Source: Clostridiales bacterium COT073_COT-073
Lineage (GTDB): Bacteria > Bacillota > Clostridia > Lachnospirales > Vallitaleaceae
Length of the DNA stretch: 32,805 nucleotides
Assembly (NCBI GenBank): GCA_003858485.1
Contig: RQYD01000032.1
Coordinates: forward strand, 1-32,805
Direction: 5' to 3'
Numbering within the stretch: position 1 is the first letter of the stretch; every line of letters begins with the position of its first letter. This document shows positions 18,901 to 26,700 of this stretch, in pieces. Made by a program: the position numbers and the translations under genes. Under the pieces are notes generated by a model. That model saw nothing but the letters and a program-made list of their open reading frames with translations, ran no database searches and was not told where the DNA came from.

Positions 18901-19826
18901 TAACTATCGTGAAAGAAACATTACCATTGGGTAAACCGGTAGCTAAGCGGGAAATTGAGTACTTTGTGTTTGAAACCGAAATAGATGGCCAAAGCATTCC
19001 ATTTGTTGCCAAAGAAGGACTAGCGGATTATCATTTTGGTGATTATCAAATCAAGATTACAGCGGAAAGTGATACCGTTTACATTGAAAATCTCCATGTA
19101 GATGCAATTCCTGATAGTGAAAAAATTAATATTAATGTCACTAAGGATTGGACCGGTGCTAACAAAATCAGAATTAAAGATGTAGAAATTACGCTTTATG
19201 TTCAGGCAGGCGATACCCTAAAACAAGTGGTAAAGGAACCTTTGATACTTGGTGAAGCCAATAATTTTAGGGGTGTATTTGCTAACTTACGCAAGCAAAA
19301 TGATGCCGGTGAAGAACTGAAATACTATGTTTTTGAAACCAAGATCGGAGAAGATAACTTGAGTATTACTCCGACCGTTGATTTAAAAGAATATAGTTTT
19401 GGTGCTTACCGGATCACGATCATTGATAATGGCAGCAGTCAAGTTACAGTTAAAAACTTTTTTGTTGAGGAACCGAAGGAACCTTATGATCCGGGAAAAG
19501 AAGAGGATGATCAGGATAATCCAGGTAAAGGAGAGGATGATCAGAAAGATAAGCCGTTGCCGGATCCGTCAGACAATGATCAGCCAAAGACTTCAACTGA
19601 AACGGAAAAACCAAAGGAAGAAACCATCCTTGAACCGATTGTTCCAGAAGGTAAGCCAACAGACGAAGTAGTCAAGGAAGAAACTATGGAAGAAGAAACC
19701 ATTCCACAAGGTAAAACTGAGTTACCCAAGACAAACGGTGTGGCTGGTAGTTTATTCTTACTGTTGGGTAGTGGTTTGATGACTATGGGTCTGAATTTGC
19801 GTAAGAAAAAAGGAAAAGATTTATAA
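12963..19826 (+). CDS. giant vWA and Cna_B-repeat surface adhesin, wall-anchored (adhesin 1)
   Basis: 2287 residues. Order: signal peptide (probable cleavage VVA35-E36); vWA domain with MIDAS motif DTSGS (Asp96, Ser98, Ser100); from about residue 456, fourteen Cna_B-type beta domains, each with a Lys before Trp (as in VTKKW), a Glu in Y-x-V-x-E and an Asn in a closing TN-type motif. These are the three residues of Cna_B isopeptide crosslinks, so the stalk should be stiff and protease-resistant. Domain 13 is split by an acidic insert (about residues 1807-1996). The tail has an Asp/Glu/Pro spacer, LPKTNG at 2254, a hydrophobic segment and a Lys-rich end, for sortase anchoring. GAGGAG lies seven bases before the ATG. 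A GEMM-I riboswitch lies in the leader. The ligand is unknown; no sortase is in the window. Confidence 0.93.
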   Translation: MTGQGNKFKSILAKLLVLMMTINLLQGMVSMPVVAEEDYEYTLQGDNPVVLEQDGITYKRQVTKKENGVFEVITSFTGSQTETTQLKPTDVVLVIDTSGSMSSYRRMETARQAAKNFAKGLLAKNTAQHPDLFRVGVVSFDHYAKKNIDLTKNYSDVETAINSLTADGATYTQDGLMLGNSLFSSNRQKVMILISDGEPTYAYDANASDPEFAHHENHQADSDTPKPGFAIYYKKFLGGWGAGHRGGIWKNRNWYIKLLNRIGDGQQMTTVIKERTLTEAQKAKDNQVNILAIGIGMDSDEGKAVMNGIASSGTYSEAGNEGQDLDKILKSIQETLINKRVSDGVVTEKANLQFDVIGGKAIVTGQKTNGTNEEKEKFQQMVAAIANSFDSASNTFQLSNFSLGAEETLTFTYQIKFNQTGQENTWYSINSETELKLNQNETLKFANPLKIKYTRSQITVELIKKWVGDLIPDGQTVIVDIKDSDSGEIAATLELSKDTNWQKEINVPKFKNGAEIVYSAVERAIANYEQVGQPKIDKTNDKITFTITNKNVEKRLIVVTKKWLGTMPEMLELEVYQNDQKFERTMTITDVSGSGNIDSNWKGFYTEQVRKYDDEGKPYIYKVKEIGLDRTIYQADNGGEVIMTETFDPDFKQLVLAGTLTNRNIETIARTVKKEWKGDPKAVEVTLTGKVGDVTVHEETQTIPAEHNAQITFTAPKYDSLKRSDGSEPTGQEISYQVAEVEGTGYKQIDKQENGNEVTFVNHNTEEKKITITKEWENTPQVLIDQAQVKVQLNRQSGNGQPQELTVITLNKNDYDQAQEKFVKEVSVPKFDTAGNTYTYTIKELTINDQTPATAGYEVTERDLTITNKNVEKITVKVKKTWDGPKKDVDFSLYQGTPDTGTVVETKTLQSGDSELSFAPVSKYENGKLVDYYVKEGKLEGYKETEAQKVNSEKPEVTFANKNTEMATITVNKVWKNTPDEHKKAVEAVLYVEDLNDNQKMVEATPKQTVILTKDQLSGTFKAPKYDAAGNKRKYHVFEAKVGDTELNIEEQKDNKQQYQIAGENYQLTIDRGTDGQNFKVTLTNKNIQTTQVTVTKQWDGPTAKAKIALWKGTETIAVTEINGNQSFIFTQDKNGNSLPKRENGQVVSYGVKEVDQQDHALSDGEKITLNNRQYQIKIEPAGENQWKITNTFVSPKKEVKVRKDWVNTPNELKKNVKVQLYRKIEGETVATAVDPAQILELNANNNWAETFQNVDECDANDNPYSYSVKETLINGKAIDDSQYQVAYDEVQGTWVITNTNIETMTINVVKNWLGNDAAADGVSFKLLADDTESASLSLNKDTPKGSFTGSFPKYKAGELVQYTISEEKITGYKQVGDIKTDVNGNTITFTVTNSKLKDITIEKTWVGAAADRVNFGLYHGDKQIDTLTLTANDSKNGVWTNSFKDVYVYDENGRVIDYVVRELNQDGTPVLPAPTGLSKATLDGISYQVEMAVTGDVHKFTNTALNEIEVEKVWKGQIATGSAVTLALYDVKDPDITIRPIQLIKLPLANGNWATKLPNLPTNKADGEKIRYTVKEVLVNDVDEVTQIIQPNTMFKLDNTKYQLMESEGNGKFVFTNVQYLDITMKKEWDDKFPAILRKNVKLALYSFTDGTDDFTRLEEFILNDGNGWTQVKTDLPRWANGKYISYRVVEENINGQAILMPWDYQNIFRYKVFAIKIDPKDITATAEVTVTNGITEVKQPDDPNYRNLRVVKLWGTTAEEHQKAVKVELFVKNEQGNLESTGQTLILDQTNNWVAMFDNLPRFWADKVSADKLSTTMELPDEEVPAGAPKAEKTEKSAENVDDANESHTQTDNDSELISEENTGLSEESSTTIETTENSVAEEVTETESQNGGSTDLTEVAETPKAEEGQAEETSKIEEVQSEETSQTEEKQLGEAPKAEEGQAEEAPKADEGQTGEAPKTEDGQNEEAPKVQDSQELTIVKETLPLGKPVAKREIEYFVFETEIDGQSIPFVAKEGLADYHFGDYQIKITAESDTVYIENLHVDAIPDSEKININVTKDWTGANKIRIKDVEITLYVQAGDTLKQVVKEPLILGEANNFRGVFANLRKQNDAGEELKYYVFETKIGEDNLSITPTVDLKEYSFGAYRITIIDNGSSQVTVKNFFVEEPKEPYDPGKEEDDQDNPGKGEDDQKDKPLPDPSDNDQPKTSTETEKPKEETILEPIVPEGKPTDEVVKEETMEEETIPQGKTELPKTNGVAGSLFLLLGSGLMTMGLNLRKKKGKDL
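14330..19480 (+). repeat. array of 14 Cna_B domain repeats in adhesin 1
   Basis: Fourteen units begin at a hydrophobic-x-K-x-W strand (KKW, KEW, KTW, KVW, KQW, KDW, KNW and similar) and end in an Asn-containing strand. Units 3-7 correspond in order to units 11-15 of adhesin 2, and units 8-14 to units 21-27. Units 1-2 pair with units 1-2. Unit lengths run from about 80 to 125 residues, apart from the split unit 13. Confidence 0.85.
18672..18902 (+). repeat. 33-bp tandem repeats, 7 copies (EAPKAEDGQxE) in adhesin 1
   Basis: Seven in-frame copies of an 11-residue unit, consensus E-A/T-P-K-A-E-E/D-G-Q-A-E; copies 2 and 3 are the most diverged. Strongly acidic and probably unstructured. The array is the end of an insert between two strands of Cna_B unit 13. 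Exact in-frame periodicity makes copy-number change by slippage likely. Confidence 0.9.
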
Positions 19827-19832
19827 AAATGT

Positions 19833-19919
19833 CTGACAATCATTGCCCTGATCTTGTTCAGCGGTCGTTCGGTTGGTCCCAAGGCAGCCGGTGAGCCTTA
19901 TGATAAAGGTAAGAGATAG
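19833..19919 (+). pseudogene. duplicated 3' fragment of nupQ
   Basis: Six bases after the adhesin 1 stop codon begins an 87-bp stretch matching the last 28 codons and stop of nupQ (11873-11959) at 86 of 87 bases. There is no start codon or coding context, so it is a non-functional remnant. It marks the left edge of the second adhesin unit and is best read as a scar of tandem duplication of a segment running from inside nupQ through the adhesin gene. Confidence 0.95.
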
Positions 19920-20054
19920 GGCGTTGTATTGGAGCGGATTGGGTTTGAAAACCAATAAAGTAGTGATACACGGCTTAAAATAGGCATAAAGCTGTTTTAA
20001 ATTGTAGAAATAAATGCCTATAATAATAGGTCTTAAAATTAACTGAATAAATAT

Positions 20055-20100
20055 AAAAAAGGTTAAAGAGGCATCCGATATTTGCTCTTTAATCTTTTTT
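20055..20100 (+). terminator. intrinsic terminator after adhesin 1
   Basis: AAAAAAGGTTAAAGAG (20055-20070) pairs with CTCTTTAATCTTTTTT (20085-20100), 16 bp with one G-T pair and a 14-base loop. It is 230 bases after the stop codon and isolates the two adhesin genes. The stem is symmetric enough to act in both directions. Confidence 0.85.
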
Positions 20101-20298
20101 ATTGTAAATTTTACAGGAAAAATTTGAAAAAAGCTTAAAAATAAAGTTTGAACCCTTTAAAGGAGAATGCTTTAAGCAATTATATTTTTTCTTCGGCAAA
20201 AGATAAAAAATATACAATATTAATAATAATTGGAATATTTCCTATAAATATCAGGACTTTTAATAGGTTTCTCAGATTAAAAAATAAAAATAAGACTA

Positions 20299-20327
20299 TT
20301 GACTTACTTTGAAAAATAATATAAAAT
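20299..20327 (+). promoter_or_regulatory. promoter of the second adhesin gene
   Basis: TTGACT and TAAAAT are separated by 17 bases. The context CTATTGACTTA is shared with the distal promoter of adhesin 1. The aptamer starts about 18 bases downstream. Confidence 0.6.
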
Positions 20328-20344
20328 ATGGTCATAACATAAAA

Positions 20345-20412
20345 GAGCAAACCAAGAGAAATTTTGGGACGCAAAATCAGGAATCTAAGGGAAACTATGA
20401 TCGACCGATTGC
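20345..20412 (+). promoter_or_regulatory. GEMM-I riboswitch aptamer, copy 2, with A at the ligand-discriminating site
   Basis: The 66-base core 20347-20412 differs from copy 1 at only two positions: T20363 (a G-U pair in P2 instead of G-C) and A20404. Just upstream, the base before GCAAACC is A20346, where copy 1 has G. I align it with position 20 of the Vc2 aptamer. In characterised GEMM-I RNAs, A at this position (GEMM-Ib) permits or favours 3',3'-cGAMP. The aptamer is about 320 bases before the adhesin 2 start codon. That it is a GEMM-I aptamer is well supported; its ligand is open. Confidence 0.85.
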
Positions 20413-20422
20413 AGAGTGTTAA

Positions 20423-20489
20423 AGCCTGGCTTATTGTCAGGCTAAGATCTGAATTGGAAATCAAGATAGTTTAGCATAGATTCTTTTTT
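20423..20489 (+). promoter_or_regulatory. uncertain expression platform of riboswitch copy 2
   Basis: A hairpin AGCCTGGC/GTCAGGCT (20423-20443, loop TTATT) follows the aptamer but has no T-run. Further on, TAGATTC (20477-20483) followed by six T residues can pair with AGGAATCTA inside the aptamer (20379-20387, one G-U pair). That would give a terminator-like stem that destroys the aptamer fold. The perfect P1-competing terminator of copy 1 is absent, so the switching mechanism differs or has decayed. Confidence 0.35.
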
Positions 20490-20734
20490 GTTGCTACAAA
20501 TTCATGGTGGTGTGGATATGGGATAAGCAGATATTTATCAGCTTTGGATCAATATTATCAACATATTTTAAGTATAAATTTAGCCGTGATTGATAAATAA
20601 AATATAAAAATAAGACAAATAGAAAAAAATCATAAATAATATTAACAAAATTAAGAGAAGTTTGTGAAAAAACTAACTTCCTTAAAAATAAAGAAACAAA
20701 GGGACTTAAAAATTAGCAAGAGAGGAGCAAGATT

Positions 20735-23700
20735 ATGAGTGGAGAGAAAATCAAGCTAAAATCCATTCTGGCCAAATTGATGGTGCTGATCATGACCATT
20801 AATTTGCTGCAGGGTATGGTTGCCTTGCCGGTCACGGCGGAGGCGAGTGAAACAACGCATGTGAAAAATCAGGGTTCGGTTATGGGAACAGACAATAATG
20901 AGGGCATTACGATTGAAAAATCGGCCTCTGACTATAAGAATGGTCAGTTTAAGGTTAAATTACAGGTTGAGGGTTCAGAAGTTGCCACCCCAACCTTAGG
21001 GAAGCTGGATGTAATTCTGTTGATTGACCGTTCCGGCAGTATGAAAGGGCAAAGAATTACCAATGCGAAAGATGCAGCTAAAAAATTTGTTGATAAATTA
21101 TTGGTTGATGGACAAACGAATGTCCGGGTAGGTGTGGTCAGTTTTGCCAGTGCTCACAATGGCGCGCAGGCAGTGACAGTAAATCATGACTTATCTATCA
21201 ATAAAAAAAACTTGAAAAAAGAAATTGACAAGATTCAGGCGGTTGGTGGAACCTATGTCGATATGGGTTTTGAAAAAGTGGAGCAATTATTTGCCAATGC
21301 CAATAATCCGACGGCCAAAAAGCTGATGGTATTGATTGCAGATGGTGAACCGACTTTCGCGTATGATCGTTCAGAGGTAAATGTGTCGAATGATACGCCA
21401 CAGCCAAATCATGAACTTTGGCATAAAGAGAATGCTCTCTTCTGGAGAAAAGGATTTAACCAGGCAAATAATAGTTATCAGGTTAATTTGACTCATAAGA
21501 GCAATCACATCGGGACTGGAAATAGTAATGGTGATATTGGCCGGGTTGTTAGAAATTCGATTATGACAGCTGATTTTGTTAAAGCCAAAGATATTGAAAT
21601 TATTTCTGTTGGCATCGGAATGACTCAGACTATTGAAGAGTATTTTATGAAGAGTGTTTCTTCTAATGGTGAATATCTTAATGCCAATCAAACAGCCAGC
21701 AATTTACAGCAAATTTTAGATAAATTGCATGGCACTTTAATTGAAGGCAGGGTCAGAGATGGTGTTATTACCGATCCGATTGCTGATCAAATTAATTTTA
21801 GCGGCAATATTAAGGATATTAAAATTGAAGTTAAAAACACACAAAATGGTCAGAACATTTCCCATAACATTGAGAAAAGATGGGAGGCAGCGACTAGAAC
21901 CATTACTTTAAATAAGATTAATTTAAAGAAAAATGAAAGATTAATTGTCACTTATCCAGCCACTTTAAAAGAAGAATGGATGGATAATAATTGGCATGAT
22001 GCCAATAAAGAAACGACTTTAAAACCGACACCTGGTTCGGCACCAACGGATATTATGAAATTTAAAGTGCCGAAAGTCAAGGACTTTAAGTCAGTGGAAA
22101 TCGTGGTCAATAAGACTTGGACGGTTGCTCCACCGGCACATTTAAGCAGTATTGATTTTTATATTAAAAAACAAGTAGGTAGCGGTAATTTTGAAACTTT
22201 GCCGGAACCAATTAAAGTAACTAAGGCCAGTGGCTGGAAAGGTTCAAAAGCGGATTTGCCGCTATATCAGAGTGGCTGTAAGGTTACATATAAGGTTGAA
22301 GAAGCAGCTCTTACCGGTTATGAACCAATTTATACCGAACCCCAGGGAGTTGTTAATGGCCAACTGATTTTTGGTGTTCAGAACAAAAATGTAGAAATGC
22401 AGAAGGTTAAGATTAAGAAAAACTGGCTGGGTGAGCCGGCAGCATCATTGACTGTTGATTTATATCAAGTAAATTATCAAGGGACAGAAACCAAGCTGAC
22501 CAGCGCTACTATTACTAAGCAAAACTTTGCAGGAACGACTTGGGAATATACATTTGGCCAAGCTGTCAGAAAATATGATGACAATGGTAAACCCTATACC
22601 TATAAGGTCAAAGAAATTGATTTAGACGGCAATTATCTGGCCGTTGCGTTGGAAGTAGTTGCAATTTCCATGGACGGCGAAACTGCATTAGTATCAGAGT
22701 TTACCAATCGCAATACTTCTAAAACCCAGATTTGGGTAGAAAAACAATGGAAGAACACTCCGGCATCTTTGCAGACTCCGGTGACCGTTGAATTATGGCG
22801 GAAAGTGGAGGGCGGACAGGAGCAAAACACCGGTCAAACACTGCCATTACAGCCGGGAAAAAAGAAATCTTTTAATAATTTACCGGTTTATGATATTGAA
22901 GGCAATGCTGCTACCGGCAAGCCATTTATTTATTCAGTTAAAGAAAATGGTGTTGATTTAGGTAAATACAATGTGGAAATTACCGGTGCGGGTACAGAAA
23001 CCAATCCGTTTGTGATTACCAATACCAATAAGGAAACCACCGAAGTTAAGGTTACCAAAGCTTGGCTGGGCGAAGGTTCAACGGCAACGATTGAGCTATA
23101 TAAGGGCGGAACTAAAATTAATCAGGCTCAGGTAACAGATAGTCATACTTTTACAACAGATGAAGATGGGGATCCATTACCGAAATATGAAAATGGTCAA
23201 GAAGTTGTCTATACTGTAAAAGAAATGGCAATGCCTGATTATAACAACGGGCAAGCAGTAACTCCAAGCGGTAGTTTGGGACAAGGATTTACCTTTACCA
23301 ATGTAAATACCAAAAAAGATGTTAATGTAACAGTAACCAAGAAATGGGTCGGTAAAGTCGGTACATCAATTAGCTTAACCATAACCGGTGACCAATTAGT
23401 TAACGGCCAATATCTGACTGAAACAAAGGAAGTGATGGGTAGCGGCTCAACTTGGACATATACTTTTACCGGTTTACGTCGCTTTGGCGATAATGGTATA
23501 GAAATTAAATATACTGTTTCCGAAGCACCGCTGGCAAATTATGAAACTACTGTTGATGACAGCGGACTGGTCTTTACCAATACTTATTCCAATAAAGAAA
23601 CAACCAGCGTGACAGTGAAAAAGCTCTGGAAGGGGAATGTTGGTACTAAAGCCAAGGTTCAACTGTTGGCCAATGGAAAGACAGGCATTGAATTAGTTGA

Positions 23701-26700
23701 AAATGGGCAGTTCCAGTCACCGGCACCACAGATCGTTGATTTAGTGACTCCGGACTGGAAACATACCTTTGCCAATCTTCGCAAAGAAGATCAGGACGGC
23801 CAGCTGATTGTTTATACAGTCAAAGAAATTGAGGTGGATGCCGGTTATACAGCCGCAGACCCGGTAGAGACAGGCACCAATAACTTTAGCATTACCAACA
23901 GCAATCAGGAAAAAGTCAAGGTTACAGTTAATAAAACCTGGCGCGGCACGGCCAAAAAAGTGATCTTTGAATTACTGGAAAATGGTGATTTCAAAGGTAG
24001 GGAAAAGACTTTAGAGGTCGGTCAAAACAGCGTAGAATTTACAGACTTACCGAAATATAAAGATGAAGAAGTGACAACGGCGACCGCCCCGATTGTCTAT
24101 ACCATTCGGGAAAGAGGCCAAAATGGTAATAATGTTACTTTAGAGGGCATTATTTATCAAGTGGTAATCGGACAGCCGGAATACGATAATGACGGGAATG
24201 TCGCTTTCGCTGTAACCAATATCAGCCAGGAAAAAGTAAGCATTAGGATTCAAAAAGAATGGGTACGCAAAACGGGTACCAGCATTGAAGTGGAATTAAT
24301 TGAAAAGGGAACAAATAAAGTAATTGCTACCAAAACCATTAAAGAAACTGATAAAGAGTGGAATGATCAGCCGTTTAGTGTGGTTTTTGAAGTCTTAAAG
24401 TATGATCAGACAGATGGTCATGAGCTTCAATTTGATGTCAGAGAAACTAAAATTAATGGTCAGCCGATTGCAGATTATACCTATCAGGTTGTACCAGTTG
24501 GTACTTTAGGTAAATGCTTTAAGGTTATTAATACCAATACCGAAAGCACCAGCTTGGCAGTGGGCAAAGATTGGGTTGGCGGTGCCAGCAAGCAGCCGGA
24601 GGAGATTACGATCACCTTGACTGCTACAGTTGGTAATGATCCGGCCAATGTGATTGATGTAGTTTTGGCCGGCTGGGCAAATGCTCCGGACAAAGTTAAA
24701 ACCCTGAAGAAGTCAGAAAACTGGCAATCGGTTGTCTACGCTAATTTACCGAAATACTATAATAACCAAGTGGTTACATATTCGGTTAAGGAAACTCCGG
24801 TACCGGGCTTTGCTACTCAGGTTAATGTTTCCGCTAATGGAGTCATGCTGGTTAATACCTATCAAGTGATAACGGCGGATATTGAGGCCACCAAGATTTG
24901 GTTTGGCGGTACAGCTGAGCAGCATAAAGAAGTGGTATTAACTCTGCAATACCGCGTAAAAGGCAGTAATGATGCTTGGGCTGATTTTGCCGGTCAGGCA
25001 ACAGCGGTAAAAAAAGATGATAACACCTGGAAATATACCTGGAAAGATGTTCCGCAAACCGATAATAACGGTAATGCTTATGAGTATCAGGCAATTGAAA
25101 AAGATGTGCCGAATCATTATGAAGTAACTCAACAAGGTTTAACTGTGACCAATACTTCGATTGAAAAGACATCATACAAAGTGATTAAAACCTGGTTGGG
25201 TGATGCCAAGGCAGTTGAGGTCACTTTAACCGGAACTGTTGGTACAGTTAAGGTTTATGAAAAAACTGAGACGATTTCGGCAACACCTGATAGTAATGGG
25301 TTATATCAGTTTGAATTTACTGATTTACCAAAATATGATACCAAACGTCTGGATGATTCAGATCCGACCGGCAAAGAAATTCTGTATAGCCTGACTGAAA
25401 AGCCGGGTATAGGTTTTGAGCAAGTTGGTGCCATCGTTTATAACGGGAATACCAATGCCTTTATGATTACCAATCGCAATACCGAAAATATGGATATTAC
25501 GATTACGAAAGAATGGAAAAATACCCCGCAAACCTTTATTAAGGGTGCTACCCTGACCCTGCAATTATACCGGCAGGTGGCAGGGGCTGAGCCGGAAACT
25601 TTTGGCGATCCGTTTACTTTGGAATATCAAGATTTGATTGGACATCAGCTGAACAAATCTGTTCCGAAGTTTAATCAGCAAGGGAAACCATATACCTATA
25701 CTGTTAAAGAAGTGGCAATCAATGGACAAACTCCGGCAACATTGGGTTATCAGGTAGCAGAAAATGGTTTGACCATTGTTAATACCAATCAGGAAACTAT
25801 TATCATAACAGTTAATAAAAAGTGGGATGGTCCGAGAAAACCGGTAACCTTTGAATTATATAAGGGTCAGGTCAGCGGGCAGCCATTGCAAACCAAAGAA
25901 TTAGCAATAACAGAAGATAGTGTTAGCTTTGATAAAGTTCCAAAATATGAAAATGGCGAATTGGTTCAGTATTGGGTGAAAGAACAAGGTTTAGAGGGCT
26001 ATCAGGTAAATGCTCCGCAAAAAGTGGAGGCTGATAATCCGGTTCTTACCATTACTAATACCAATACCGAAAAAGTTCAGGTCAGAGTGGTCAAGAAATG
26101 GGTCAATGCTCCGCAGGCTCATCAACAAGAGGTCAAAGCCGAACTTTATGTTTCAAATGATGGTGGTCAGACTATTGTGAAAGCCAATCCGGAACAAAGC
26201 ATTACATTAGTAGCCGGTACCAGTCATACTTTTGAAGCTCCGAAATATGATGCAGCCGGTAATCCGTTGGTCTACTATGTGTTTGAAACCAAAGTCGGAA
26301 CAACCGAATTAGATGCAACCAATCAATTTGATAATGAAGATTCCTATCAGTTAAAGGGTGAAGATTATCAATTAAAGATTACCCGCGATCCCAGCAACAA
26401 CGGCGATGCGACTGTAATTTTAACAAATACCAATGTTCAAACCACAGAAGTTAAGGTTAAAAAGCAGTGGAATGGACCGCTAGCCAAAGCTAAGATTACC
26501 TTATGGAAGGGACAAGAAGAAGTAGCAGTAACAGAAATTGAAGGCAATAATTCCTTCACCTTTACAAAAGACAAGAATGGAAAACCATTGCCGAAGCGGG
26601 AGAATGGCCAGGAAATAACATACACTGTCAGCGAAGCGGTAATTCCTGGTTATAATGGTGATGCTGAAGTAAATCCGCAACACCAAAGTGATGGTAGCTA

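Larger units (their letters stand above)
19920..20734. other. intergenic leader region of adhesin 2
   Basis: 815 bases with a terminator (20055-20100), a promoter (20299-20327), an aptamer (20345-20412) and a 320-base untranslated stretch before the second adhesin. Apart from the promoter and aptamer it does not resemble the leader of adhesin 1. A minus-strand frame at 20180-20464 runs antisense across the aptamer and is rejected. No gene is seen. Confidence 0.6.

Noticed and set aside
20180-20464. A 94-codon minus-strand frame
   Set aside because: Runs antisense across the second riboswitch and its promoter; AT-rich composition explains its hydrophobic residues.
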